This document shows positions 36,116 to 47,789 of a stretch of DNA of 64,000 nucleotides, piece after piece; within the stretch, counting starts at the first letter, position 1; each line of letters starts with the position of its first letter. Origin of the DNA: Delphinus delphis (Eukaryota > Chordata > Mammalia > Artiodactyla > Delphinidae); the NCBI RefSeq assembly GCF_949987515.2, contig NC_082695.1, forward strand, positions 70,040,265 to 70,104,264, given 5' to 3'. A model generated the notes under the pieces. It did not search any database. It saw only the letters and a list, made by a program, of their open reading frames with translations, and had not been told where the DNA came from. Made by a program: the position numbers and the translations under genes.

Positions 36116-36120
36116 AGAAT

Positions 36121-36565
36121 TACATATATATATAGTATACATTATATACATATAATGTATATAGTATATCCATTATATGTATATAGTATATAATATAATG
36201 TATATAGTATATACAATATATACATATTGTATATAGTATATACAATATATACAATGTATATAGTATATATACATATACACTATATATACATATTAGTATA
36301 TATACTATATATACTATATATACATATATATGTATATCTATGTATATATAGTATATATACATATATGTATATATATGTGTATATATACATATATATAATG
36401 TATATAGTATATACAATATATACAATGTATACATTGTATGCATTATATACATATAATGTATATAGTATATACATTATATGTATATACTATATATTATATA
36501 TGCACATATATGTGCACATATATATGTATATATGTATGTGTATATACATTATATGTAAGATATAT
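36121..36565. repeat. Palindromic AT-rich satellite-like tract
   Basis: About 440 bp composed almost wholly of TATATAGTATATACA, CAATATATACAATGTATA and TATATGTATATAC type blocks and their reverse complements. Arms repeat in both orientations throughout, so the tract can fold into several alternative cruciforms. The long tyrosine/isoleucine-rich open frames on both strands are artefacts of this composition. Confidence 0.95.
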
Positions 36566-36599
36566 TCTATGTAAGATATATTTTTTAGTGCAAATCTTT

Positions 36600-37025
36600 A
36601 CCATGTCATTCCAGCCCCCCAGTACACATACATACACACATACACACCACCATTCATTAAAAGACTTCATTGCCTCCTTAGGCCCCCCTGTTTAAAGCCT
36701 AAGCCCCTCGCCAGGGCAGAGAAGTCCTCTCCACACTCTCACCCCATCCCTCCTGCTTCATCTCTTGCCATGTTGCTTGCTAGCAAGGTGGGATGGCTTG
36801 TAGTGATCCAAACTCACTCTCATTTCTCACCTTGTTCCTTTTTGCTCATGTTTCTTCCACACACATCCTGATCCCACACACTATAATGCCCTTTCCCCTC
36901 CTCTTTGCCCTGAAAATTCCTTCTCCATTTATTTGCTGCATACAGGGAAACCTTCCCTGAACTTTCCAGCTTACATGGGGCATCCCACTTAGGTGTTCCC
37001 ATAAAATGCTTGATATGCTGCATTT
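36600..37025 (+). repeat. L2 LINE remnant
   Basis: L2-type pyrimidine-rich sequence: CATTGCCTCCTTAGGCCC, CCAGGGCAGAGAAGTCC, CTTGCCATGTTGCTTGC, CCTTCTCCATTTATTTGCTG and GGGAAACCTTCCCTGAACTT. Diverged, and interrupted by a short CATACACA run. Confidence 0.6.
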
Positions 37026-37029
37026 GTTA

Positions 37030-37690
37030 TTGTATCAGTTTCTTTGGCTGCTGTAACAAATTACCACACACTTGATTGTTTAAAAAATACATATTGGGGT
37101 TCCCTGGTGGCGCAGTGGTTGAGAGTCGGCCTGCCGATGCAGGGGATACGGGTTCATGCCCCGGTCCGGAAGGATCCCACATGCCGCGGAGCAGCTGGGC
37201 CTGTGAGCCATGGCCGCTGAGCCTGCGCGTCCGGAGCCTGTGCTCCGCAGCGGGAGAGGCCACAGCAGTGAGAGGCCCGCGTACAGAAAAAAAAAAAAAT
37301 TTATTATCTTCTAGTTCTGTAAATTAGAAGTCTGACATGGTCCTCACTGGGCTAAAATCAATGTATCAACAGGGCTGTGTTCCTTTCCGGAAGTTCTTGG
37401 GGACAATCTGTTCCTTGGACTTTTCCATCCTTTTCTAAAGGCTGCCTGCATTTCTTGGCTTGTGGCCCCTTTCTCCATCTTCAAAACCAGCCCCATCTCT
37501 TTCTCTCAGTCTGAATCTCCCTCTTTCACCTACATTCGGCCCAATGGGGTATTTTAGGATAATTTCCCCGTTTTAAGATCCTTAACTTAATCACACCTAC
37601 AAAGTAAGATAACATGTTTACAAGTCCCTGAGATTAGGATGTGGACAGTTTTTTGAGGTCATGATTCTACTAACCACAGCTGTGCTCCTA
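37030..37690 (-). mobile_element. MaLR-type LTR interrupted by a SINE
   Basis: Antisense LTR pattern: CAGTTTCTTTGGCTGCTGTA, ACAAATTACCACACACTTGA, then after the SINE TTTATTATCTTCTAGTTCTG, CACTGGGCTAAAATCAATGT, GGCTGCCTGCATTTCTTGGC, TTAACTTAATCACACCTACA, AGATTAGGATGTGGACAGTT. MLT1/MaLR class by memory; the subfamily is not assigned. Confidence 0.65.
37096..37299 (+). mobile_element. Young CHR-type SINE (copy 2)
   Basis: Full-length CHR SINE (head GGTTCCCTGGTGGCGCAG, end GTACAG plus an A13 tail). It is nested in the MaLR LTR at 37030-37690. A clear TSD could not be defined because both flanks are A/T-rich. Confidence 0.92.
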
Positions 37691-37694
37691 AATC

Positions 37695-39575
37695 ACTTTA
37701 TAATTCAAACATCAATTAGATTTTGTTATTAAATATTTCATTTTTTAAAGGCATAAGATCAAGAAGGCTTGGCAAGATTATGAAGGAGGCATGCTCCCAT
37801 CTCCTTTTTAGTGATGCCTCTGCTTACCCTCCTCTTCTTTCCACTCCCTTTCGCGCAGCCCTCCCACCATACCGCCCTAAGGAGGGCCTGGTGTTGGCAG
37901 ATTTTCTAAGGTTTTCCTCCTACCCCATACCTACAGTCTTCCTGGGCTTTCTGGGACTTGTTGGATGGAGAAAGGAATGCAAACATGGCAATGAAGGCAT
38001 TTGATGTTGACAAAATCAAACTCTGTGGGTCCCCCCTGAGTCTTGCAGACTGAACTCTGAGCTTGGGAAAATGAGTATTTACATGTCTCTCTCCAGCTTG
38101 GGAAAACAATCCTTCTACTCCATGCAAGCTGCTGTGCTGAGTGTTGGGGTCAATTTTTATAATTTTAAATTTTAATGAGTTTGTACTATAGGTGGATAAG
38201 TTACCCATGCACATGGAAAATAACTATAAATACAATTACATAATAAATTAAAAGTGTCCCAAACAAATCATCACTGAGTAGTAAGAGAGCTAAAAAGTAC
38301 TAGAAGACTAAGAGAGAAAATTAACTTTAGTGAACAATCAAGGGAAACCCTCAAGGGGAGGCAGGATTGGATCTGGGTCTTGAGTGTAAGTACCTTGTTA
38401 TACTGGAGAGAGGAGGAGTCTTTTGAAATCAGACAAAGGCGGAGGCACAAAAGCAAGTCAATGTTCAGGCAGATTTGGGAGCTACCCAGTAGACCAGTCC
38501 AGCTGGACCATGAGAGACTGTGGGAGATAAATCAGAGAGGTGGAAACACATTGTGTGTAACAAACAAAAGCTCCAGGTAATAGATTTTTCTTGTTCATCC
38601 CTGCTAGGAGAGGAAAGAAAAAGTCACTGTAGGAAATGAAACTCTGGTTGCTTTGAGTGCATTAGTAAAACACTTAGCAAATATTTATGAACAATATACG
38701 AGTGGCTACTTGTAGCTACATGTCTGTCTAAACAGGTAGATCTTTTTCTAAGACTCCTTTCATATAAAGGATACAAAAACCATGACATAACCAAGCTTGA
38801 CATTCCAAATATGTGCCTACTGGTTGAGCAATGGCACCAACCAATCAGAAAAGCTGCCGGCCATGATGAACTGGTACAGATGAACCAATGTGGACCAGCT
38901 GGAGGTCAGCCCTAGACATCACTACTTAAAACTACTGCTGCTCGCTTAGCAAGACTAGGTGTTCTTTCATTTTCTTTCAAAGTACACAGTTGGGTATATT
39001 CTTTTGGACTTAACAAGCTGTGATTTTTATAATCTTTCTTTCCATGATGAACATGGTTCACTCTGCCTTAGCAGTAGCTGAAATAATCAATGTCACTTCC
39101 CTCTGTATCGTAAGGACAAGAAGACCACCCAGGTCTCTAGAAGAGACCAATTGAACTTCAGGACATGTTTTCATAAGCTGGGGTGATAATCTAGGCCCCT
39201 GCTTCAGAGTCTAGTACAAGAACAGATGGCCAGTTTGTTTTTGGTAATCACTGGGGCTGCAGTTGGCTGATGTATCTTTCCCAGATATCTAAATGCTACT
39301 CCACAGCCATTGTGATATCAGGGGTTTGAATAACTCATTCTGCAACAAAAAGAGCAGGAAACGGTAACCCTCCCTCAACGACACACAACACACTCTGGAC
39401 GAGCTCCTGATCAGTAAAATCATGGCAGTGGTAAAGAGCTACATATCCTACATCAGTACCCTGTGGCCTAACATTATTTACTTTTGGCCAAAAGAGGAGA
39501 CTAAGAAAGAGAAATTCAGACCCTGTCAGCCAAGAGACAGCATGGTACTGTCAACTGGCCTTGATATTGCTAGGC
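37695..39575. other. Intergenic DNA, no gene seen
   Basis: No recognisable exon. The segment 38760-39000 (AACCAATCAGAAAAGCTGCC, then CACTACTTAAAACTACTGCT) has a CCAAT-like box and a TTAAAA motif spaced as in an old LTR, but I cannot assign it to a family. Confidence 0.3.
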
Positions 39576-39579
39576 ATTG

Positions 39580-41460
39580 ATCTGGTGCTCACAACTAGAC
39601 CATCAGACGGTATAACAAGACCACTACAAGAAAGGAAGATGAAAGCCAATGTCCTTCATGACCACATACGTAAAGTGCTCAAATATTATCAAATTGAATC
39701 CAGCAAAGTACAAAAAGTCTACTATACCCTAACCAAGTCGGGCTTATTCCAGTGTTGCAAGATTGGCTTCATTGTTAAAATCAGTCAACATAATTCTCCA
39801 CGTTAAGAAAGCAGAAAAATATCTGATAATTTTTAAAAATGGAGAAAAATACTTTGTTAAAGTTCAACACCTGTTCATGATTTAAAAACAAACAAAACTC
39901 ATAGAAAACTAAGAAGGAATCTTCCTTAATTTGATCAAAGAATATCCACAAAATTTATAGAAAATGTCATAATTTGGTGAGAAATTGAAAGCATCTGATC
40001 TGAGATCAGGAATGAGGTAAGGATACTTTCATCACAGTTTTTATGCAATATCATATTGGAGATACTAGACAGTGAACTAAGGCAAAAAAAGGAAATAAAT
40101 TATACGAAGATTGAAAAGGAAAAATTATGTCCTTATTTACAGATAGTGTGATTGTATATGAGGAATGCCCACAAGAATCTACACATAAACTATTAGAACT
40201 AAGAAGTGAATTCATCAATGTTGCTAGATACATGGTTAATACATGAAGAAAATCAATCACTTCTATTTCTACATAAAAGCAACAATCATCATAGAAAATG
40301 ATGATTTTTAGAAAGATACAATTTACAGTAGCACCAGTGAACATAAAATAAATAAAACAAAATGCAAGATCTCTACACAGAAAACTACAAAACAGACTAA
40401 GCCAAACGGAAGAAAGATTGTAGGAAAAGGAGAGCCGTAATATGTTCATAGTTGGGGAGCCTAATTAGTAAAGTGGAAAATATACTAGAAAGATGTTAGC
40501 TGTCCTCATATTGACCTTTCTAGTTTTAAAGAAATCACAATCAAAATGATATTTTTAAATTTAAGTTGACAAGTTATTTATAAATTTATACAGAAATGTA
40601 AATGTCCAAAAATAGTAAAGATAAACTTGAACAAAATGAACTGTGTTGGAGGACTTACACAATCAGATATCAAGACTGGGTAAAAAGCTATAGTAATTAG
40701 CTTTGCAAGTGGCCCGAAGACAAAGAGTAACACAAATTGAATAGATTAGAAAGTCCAGAGACACGTCACATATATCCAGTCACATAATTTATGAAATGAA
40801 AAAATTGGAAAAGATGTTTTTTAATAACAATAATCAATGATGAATCTTGTACTCTACCTCACACCTCACATAAAATTAATCCAGGTGGATTTTAGATCAA
40901 AATCTAAAAGACAAAGTAGGCAAAGCGCTAGAATTTAACACAGGAGAATATCTTTATAACTTTGGCATGGGCAAACTTTCTTACACAGAACACAAATTCA
41001 CACACCCTAAAGAATAAGATTAATAAATGTCGCTACATTAAAATTAATAAATTATTTTCATCAAATCACGTCATTAAGAGAGTGAAAAGCAAATCACAGA
41101 GTGATATGATACACAATTAAATACTGTACAGAAGTGAGAATAAATGCCCTCCTCCTGCATGAATAAATCTCACAAACAGAAAGAAGGAAGCCCATCACAA
41201 AAGTGCACACACTAAATGATTCCGCTTATATAAAATTCAAAAACTGGAAAAATAAATTTGTGGAATCAGAAGTCAATGAAATCGTTACTCTTGGGTGCCT
41301 AGTACCTGGCTTGGGGTACAAGGGCAGCTTCTGGGGTGCTAGCATTATTATATTTTCTGGTTTAGATAGTGTTCACCTTACAAAAATAATTCACAATCTA
41401 TGCTTAGAATTTTTGCACATTCTGTGTGTTTTTGTACTTCAATTGAAATATTTAAGAAAA
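39580..41460 (+). repeat. Old L1M element (ORF2 end and 3' UTR)
   Basis: Highly mutated L1. Reverse-transcriptase-region steps include GTTGCAAGATTGGCTTC, then CAGATAGTGTGATTGTATAT, then ACAGTAGCACCAGTGAACAT. The 3' region includes AAATCTCACAAACAGAAAG, then TTCCGCTTATATAAAATTC and CTGGTTTAGATAGTGTTCAC. All frames are broken; no functional protein. Confidence 0.8.
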
Positions 41461-41599
41461 ACATTGTCTTGATTCCATTTCCTCTGCCTGTTAGATTTCC
41501 ATGCCTTTGGACCAACATATAGAAGAACTCTTAAAAAGAGATATTCTCTCCAGTGTCTCTTTTCTAATCTCTTAAACCGATTCCCGATGCTGAACTCCC

Positions 41600-41875
41600 T
41601 CACCAGTTTCAAGTCTTTGCTCAGATGCCACCTTCTCGGTGACATCTCCCTCACCACCTTATTTAGTGATGCTGGCCTCTTTCCACTGCACCCCGATCTA
41701 ATTTTCTTTTTTCTTTTTTTACAAAGCACTTATTTCCCTCTGACACACTAGGTAATTTATTTAGGTGTTTTATTTGCTGCTTATTTTCTACCCCTTCCGT
41801 TTTTTGTTCCCTGATGAGTCTTGAGCAATGCCTGGCATCTAAGACGTACTCAATAATACTTGTTGAATAACTAAT
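41600..41875 (+). repeat. L2 LINE 3' end
   Basis: TCAAGTCTTTGCTCAGATGC, CACCTTCTCGGTGACATCTC, CTCACCACCTTATTTAGTG, then ATGCCTGGCATCTAAGACG and TCAATAATACTTGTTGAATA form the full L2 terminal order. Confidence 0.85.
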
Positions 41876-41879
41876 TTGT

Positions 41880-42850
41880 GAGATTGGAGTAATAGAAGAA
41901 AGAACAAGTCTTAGAGAAAATGGAGTGTTTTGTTCAAACTTTTATGACTAAAATGCCTATTAGATACCCAGTGAGGACAGATAACGCTGAAGTAGTTGAA
42001 TATATGAGTCTGGAATTCAAAATTGGATATAAATATATATGAATTATTATAGCCATGGGAAAAATATAGAACTGGATGAAGGAACTGAGGAAATGAGAAC
42101 AGAGAGTAAATATTGAGATGACAGGAATAGGAGGAGGATGTAGCAAAAACTGAGGAAAAACAGCCAATGAATTGGGAGAAAAACTGGATTTATGTAGCTT
42201 TGAAGTCTCAGATTTCTTTGTAAATTTCATGATGCCATGAAAATAGGATTCGATCACAAGTCCAATTAACGAATCAAAATGACTAGTATGTAACCATTGA
42301 AAGCTTATGTGTGTATGTTATCATGATGACGAACTGGGAAATTTAAATTTTATTAAAAATAAAAAAGGAAGCTATTTAGGACTGCTCAAACAGGTGAATC
42401 AGTTTAAAATCTGGAAAGAAGTCTAATTTGCATCTTATTCCTGAAAGCAGAGAGTTGCCAAAGGTCACAGCATATCTTACTAGCAAATAAATGTCCCCTC
42501 TGTGCGCACACGATTTGTACATATGGTGTGAAGCAGTCACAGACACCTGGGGAGGAGCATGGCTTTAGTAACAAGCAGGCATTTGGGCCCCAAGTGTCCA
42601 CAGATGATCCTGAAATTCTCCTTCTGGTACCTCATCTCCCCCTGCCCACATCACTGATTCTCCCTGGGCTTTTAGACTCAGACACTCCCACACTTCAGTC
42701 CTAAGAAGACACTGCTCCCCATTCTATGACCTTAAAGAGACCTTAAAGGAGTGATATTTACTGGAAAATGTAGCTAAACCAAATAACTACTATTTGGTGT
42801 ACTAACTTTTTGACCAAGCCAATATACTGCTTGGAGAGAACTACCCTGCA
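41880..42850. other. Intergenic DNA, no gene seen
   Basis: No exon or repeat family recognised. Confidence 0.35.
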
Positions 42851-42868
42851 AACTAAAGTAAAATACTG

Positions 42869-42959
42869 GGCTTCCCTGGTGGCGCAGTGGTTGAGAGTCC
42901 GCCTGCCGATGCAGGGGACACGGAATCGTGCCCCAGTCTGGGAGGATCCCACATGCCAT
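42869..42959 (+). mobile_element. 3'-truncated CHR SINE with perfect TSD (copy 3)
   Basis: Only the first 91 bp of the CHR SINE are present, ending at CCCACATGCC, with no body, no GTACCGC end and no A tail. A perfect 14-bp duplication (aaagtaaaatactg) nevertheless flanks it at 42855-42868 and 42960-42973. The fragment therefore appears to have inserted in this form or lost its 3' half exactly up to the right TSD. Confidence 0.92.
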
Positions 42960-43059
42960 AAAGTAAAATACTGCTCCTGCAGACGTGAAATACCCGCATC
43001 ATGGGTTTTAGGTGTGACAGGAGGTTCCGTCAGTCCTAGAAACTGTTTCTTTTTGTTTG

Positions 43060-43940
43060 TTTGTTTAAGTTTTTCTTCTTGTGGTAAAACATACAGAAAA
43101 CTTACGTATCTTAACCGCTCTTAAGGGTACAGTTGAGTACATTCACACTGTGGTAGAAACGTCACCACCCTCCATCTTCAGAACTCTTTTCAACTTGCAC
43201 AACTGAAGTTCTGTACCCATTAAACAGCAACACCCCATTCTCTCCCCACTCCCAGCCCCTGAAAACTACCATTCTAATTTCTGTCTCTATGATTATGATT
43301 GCCCTAAGTACCTCATATAAGTGGAATCATACAGTATCTGTCTTTTTTTTTTTTTTTTTTTTTTGCGGTACGTGGGCCTCTCACTGCTGCGGCCTCTCCC
43401 GTTGCGGAGCACAGGCTGCAGACGCGCAGGCTCAGCGGCCATGGCTCACGGGCCCAGCCGCTCTGCGGCATGTGGGATCTTCCCAGACCGGGACACGAAC
43501 CCGTGTGCCCCGCATCGGCAGGCGGACTCTCAACCACTGCGCCACCAGGGAAGCCCCCAGTATCTGTCTTTTTGTGACTGGCTTATTTCATTCAGCATAA
43601 CGTCCTCAAGGGTCATCCATGTTGTAGCAGGTGTCAGAATTTCTTTCTTTTTTAAGCCTGAATAATATTCCACTGCAATGGATAGACCACATTTTGCTTA
43701 TCCTTTCACCTGCTGATGGACATTTGGGTCACTTTCTATGTTTTAACTATTATGAATAATGTTGCTACAAAACATTACAAATGCCTCTTTGAAATCCTGC
43801 TTTCAATTCTTTTGAGTATATGTCCAGAAGTGGAGTTTCTGTATCATATGATAATTCTATTCTTAATTTTTTTGAAGAATCTCACCATACTGTTTTGCAC
43901 AGCAGTTGTATCATTTTACATTCCCACCAACAGTGTTCAG
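43060..43940 (-). repeat. Old L1M 3' end interrupted by a SINE
   Basis: Antisense L1M: AAAACATACAGAAAACTTAC, CCACCCTCCATCTTCAGAAC, TACCTCATATAAGTGGAATC, then after the SINE GTGACTGGCTTATTTCATTC, AATATTCCACTGCAATGG, ATTCCCACCAACAGTGTTC. Part of it gives a spurious 203-codon frame at 43716-44327. Confidence 0.88.
43348..43557 (-). mobile_element. Young CHR-type SINE (copy 4)
   Basis: Full-length CHR SINE in minus orientation: T tail, GCGGTACGTGGGCCTCTCAC, ending CCACCAGGGAAGCCCC. A 16-bp TSD (cagtatctgtcttttt) lies at 43332-43347 and 43558-43573. Inserted into the old L1M at 43060-43940. Confidence 0.95.
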
Positions 43941-43944
43941 GCTG

Positions 43945-46040
43945 GAACTTGTTTCCTGACCATCGCTTCCCACAATCCTCTCTGGCCCTTTCAGAGCGGA
44001 GTCATTTCCTGTCTGCTTTCTTCACTCTGCCCTTCCAGAGCCCTCAAGCTTTGCTCTAGCCCTTGGTTTAGCAAAAGGAAAAAGAAGATCCCCATCCCCT
44101 CACCCCTGAGTCCTCCCTGGGCTTCTGGGCTTCTAGTAGGTTCCACATTCCCTCTACAGGAATGTTCTGGAGCACCTTTTCCTCCAGAGGGCCAGCCCCC
44201 CCTCTTGTGCCATCTCCCTCTGCATCTCTGCCCTGCACCGCTGGTCAATGCCACATTCACTGCCGTCTTCCTCAGGGAAGCGAGCACCTTTATTTGTTCT
44301 GACCCCAACTTTGCATGGTCCAAGTGACCACCTCGCAGTTCAGTGCGCATCTTAAGCCACTTGGCAGGCATCGCCCCTCTTTCCCAGCTAGAGGGAGAAT
44401 CTCAGCCCTTCCACTTTCCAACCTCTGAGCAATCTTTGGCTTCTCCCAGCACATTACTTTTCCAGGCTGAAGAAAATCTCCCATTCTTGTTTTATTTGCG
44501 GAATGGAGATTACTGCTAAGTCATGTGCCAAGGGAATGATCTCCTTTCTGTGGAGTCCCTGAGACTCACTCCAATATTTAAGGAAATAATTCTCTAGGCT
44601 TTCACAGTGGCAAAATGATTTAAATGTGCACTGAGCACAGCATTGAGATAATTCCTACCAAAGGCAGGGCTGGGGCAGGGGAGATATTTTCCCACCATTT
44701 CTATATACCTCTTTGCTTTTAGCAATGTAGTTTAACATCCTGACAAGTACAAAAATAGAAATATGATTTTGAAATTGAAACTAGAATTTTAAAATATATT
44801 TATTTACACTTCACATCTTTCCAGAAATAGCTTGAGATAGAATATCATAAATATTCCCAATTACCTTAATAGTTGGAAGCACATAACATTTACTAGGAAC
44901 TGGGAATTTAAAGTGAGCTAAATATCTGAGTGAAATTAACTCAGAGAAGGGGCCCCAAGTATTCAAATATTGATTTTCACTGCGAGGAAATACTGTTCCT
45001 TGCCTTACAAAATTAATTAAGATCTGTGTTAATTAATCACTACGCCTCTATAATGAGAGGCTGCCAATCACCCTGTCAGATTGTTTACAGCTGAAATCGT
45101 AGCCGAAAATTCATCTAGTTAATCATCTAAGTTAAATTTAACCCATGTCTCAGGACCTCACACATAATTCTAGATTACAGCAGTGATCCTAGCTTTTGAA
45201 TCCCCTGTCTGCCACTTTGCTTCTCCATGAAAGTAGCCAAGTTCCAAATCTCACAGAACCTCAGTCTGAAACTTATCTGAACCTTCCAAGGCTATGAAAG
45301 TAGAACTAATATACAGAAAATCTGCGCATCTGTCTGTTCTGTCTCATAGAGAAATAGTTTGATAAATAATTTCTTTCCGACGTGTAACTATAAAATGACT
45401 AAACTCTTTGACAACTTTGCAACTTAAAGAGTTTCAAATATGAGATCAATATGCCACTGATCTGTGAAAAAAAAAATAATAGTCTCAGTTATAACACTCT
45501 GTTTATGTTTTATTCAGGAACTTAAGACTTTTGGCCTATTGCCTTTTCATGGTATTCCTTCTCTTTCACTTGTGTTATTTATGTGGAGCCAACTTCCTTG
45601 AACAGGAAAGCTATAGGAGTCAAGCTATCCCAGGGAAATGTTAGTCTCTCTGGCACTTAGGATTTTAAAACCAGATTAACAAGGGCTTCTTGGACTGAGA
45701 CTCTGGTTAAGCCTCTTGGGTGATGGGTAAACCTTTCCAAAGCAAAGAAGCAATGGTCTCACGCAACATTTCAGCCACTTAACGTGACACTGGATGGGCA
45801 ACAAGGTCCCTTTAAGCCCCGTTAGTTATTTTTGACATTGGAATTTTCATTCATGTGGTTTCCTCTCAAGCAAAGTCTCAGGAGTGAGGAGGCGATGGAC
45901 AAGGGTAGGAATTTGGAAAAGGAAAAATCACAGAATACAACTGGCCTGGAAACCAGCCCAAGTCTGTGGTCAGAGAAGAATGCGGTGGTTGGACCAGGTG
46001 ATCAGTCCAAGGTCAGGTTGTGTCCCCAAGTTCAGAGTCA
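43945..46040. other. Intergenic DNA, mostly repeat-free
   Basis: No gene recognised. A repeat-free segment at about 44980-45175 is rich in homeodomain-like and other motifs and is listed separately. An A run lies at about 45466-45478. Confidence 0.35.
44980..45175. promoter_or_regulatory. Candidate conserved non-coding element
   Basis: Repeat-free and motif-dense: two TTAATTAA-type homeodomain cores (AATTAATTAAG at about 45011 and GTTAATTAATCA at about 45028), a MEIS-like CTGTCAG, a forkhead-like TGTTTAC and further TTAATCATC cores. In human the corresponding desert next to TCF4 is rich in conserved enhancers. Conservation was not measured, so this is a guess from texture. Confidence 0.25.
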
Positions 46041-46047
46041 GGCAGTA

Positions 46048-46375
46048 GCTTCAAGCAGCACTGTTCAATAAGGCAGCCACGAGTCACATATGGCCATTGA
46101 GCAATTGGGATGTGGCCGCTGGTCTTAACTGAGATGAAATTTAAGCATATACACCAGATTTCAAAGACTTACTATGAAAAAGAAGAATGTCAATGATCTT
46201 ATTAATTGTTGATAATGATTACAGATTAAGATGAAGGAAATACTGGGTTCAATAAAATCTATTATTAAAATTAGTTTCATATGTTCTTTTAATTATTTTC
46301 ATGTAACTACTAAAATTTTTAAAATTATATCTGTGGCTCACATTGTATTTCTACGAGATAGCTCTGGTTTAGAGC
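46048..46375. repeat. hAT-type non-autonomous DNA transposon
   Basis: The ends are partly complementary (CACTGTTCAATAAGGCAGCC at left, CGAGATAGCTCTGGTTTAG at right). The interior has TCACATATGGCCATTGAGCA, AAAGACTTACTATGAAAAAG and TTTCATGTAACTACTAAAAT, matching a widespread mammalian MER-type MITE. The precise family name is not assigned. Confidence 0.65.
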
Positions 46376-46642
46376 CATCTTCTTAGAGATAAGTCAAGCT
46401 TCCCATTGCCCTGGAGGGAGGGGCACACATAGGGACCCTGGTGGAACTTAAAGAGTCCAATAGGGAATGGATTTTCTTACCCACACACCTGACCTTTATA
46501 TAATCCTCATCTCCATTATAAGGTTTTTTCATGTTCAGCATTGCTGATGAAGATAACCATGGGATCTACCCAGAGGTTTTCTCCCAGTCACCAATTTGTA
46601 TACATATAAGGCATCCATTCAGACAAATCTAATGCTAGATCA

Positions 46643-46825
46643 ATGGTTCTTAAATGCGGTTCCCAGATCAACATTTTCTCCCAGGAAACTTGTTAGAAAC
46701 ACAAATTCTTCTTCCTCATCCCAAATCCACTGAATCCGAAACTCTGAGGATGGGGGCCTAGGACTCGATAAATCTCTCCAAGCGATTCTGTTGCACTCTC
46801 ATGTTTGAGAATCACTCGCTGCTCT
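46643..46825 (+). repeat. MER5A-type DNA transposon
   Basis: CAATGGTTCTTAAATGCGGT, then GAAACTTGTTAGAAACACAA, CACTGAATCCGAAACTCTGA, and CATGTTTGAGAATCACTC: the MER5A order from one end to the other. Confidence 0.85.
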
Positions 46826-47059
46826 GGAATAAACATTAGAGTAGGGCTGCCAAAGAAAATTTATGATGCTCCATTAAATTTGAATTTCAAATCAAGAGCA
46901 AAGAATTTTTTAGTGTAAGTATGTCCCATGCAATATTTGAGACAGACTTATACTAAAAGAAATCTTTACTTTTGTTCTAAAATTCTAATGTAACTGTGTT
47001 TCTGTATTTTTATTTGCTAAATCTGGCAATTCTATTTTAGAATGGTGGGTGTCAACACA

Positions 47060-47335
47060 GACTGTAAATTAATTCATCTGGTGCGGTCCCCAGGCATTGG
47101 GATAGATTTTTTATGTTTTATCCCCAAGGTACTCTAATGCACAGCTGCATACTTTTACATTAAAGTAAAGCTTTTCAAACTTTAATATGCATTCAAGTTA
47201 TCTAGAGATCTTGGTAAAACACAGATTCGGAAAAAGTATTTCTGGGGTGGGGCCTGAGATTTAGCGTTTCTGACAAACTCCCAAGTGATGTCATTGCTCC
47301 TGGTCTGGGGACCACATTTTGAGAAGCAGAGCCGA
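47060..47335 (+). repeat. MER5A-type DNA transposon, plus fragment
   Basis: The main copy covers about 47165-47335: CTTTTCAAACTTTAATATGC, GGTAAAACACAGATTCGGAA, GTGGGGCCTGAGATTTAGCG, TGGTCTGGGGACCACATTTT. The segment 47060-47150 looks like a further partial MER5-type end. Confidence 0.8.
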
Positions 47336-47789
47336 GGGCGTGCAGAGACAAGTGCTCTAACATCTGGTAAATGCCACGCAGGAGGCCACCTGGAAGACAA
47401 ACACCAGGCAGGAAAGAATACGATGCAAATTCTTAGTACCATGAGAGAAGTTCAAAGTTCCAGTATGGTGAGAGTTTCAAAAAGGGAGAAACCACACCTG
47501 GTACAGGAAGAAAGGCTTCATGGAAGAAGTAGCATTTTTAAAATGTTGTAATACATTAGAATTTTACTTGCAATTTTGCAAGAGATAGAAACTGGTCATG
47601 CAGACGCTGCCACAAAAGTAAACGAAAATATGTGGCTTTGACTTTGTGTCCAGGCAGCAGGCAGAGGCTGGAGCAGCAGTAAGGGGATTGTTGGTGGAAT
47701 ATAAAAAATTAATACTTAGAAAATTAAAAAATATATCTAATGGACTTATGGCTCTGATTAAGGAGATGGGAACATTTTTGTCTCAGTTT

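Noticed and set aside
36120..36695. Tyrosine/isoleucine-rich frames on both strands
   Set aside because: Direct products of the TATATAC/GTATATA repeat composition.
38760..39000. Possible LTR with CCAAT-like and TTAAAA motifs
   Set aside because: No terminal TG/CA boundaries, polyadenylation signal or duplication could be found, so it was left as unassigned.
43716..44327. 203-codon open frame, the longest in the window
   Set aside because: Its first part is antisense old L1M and the rest is pyrimidine-rich intergenic DNA. No domain, no splice context.
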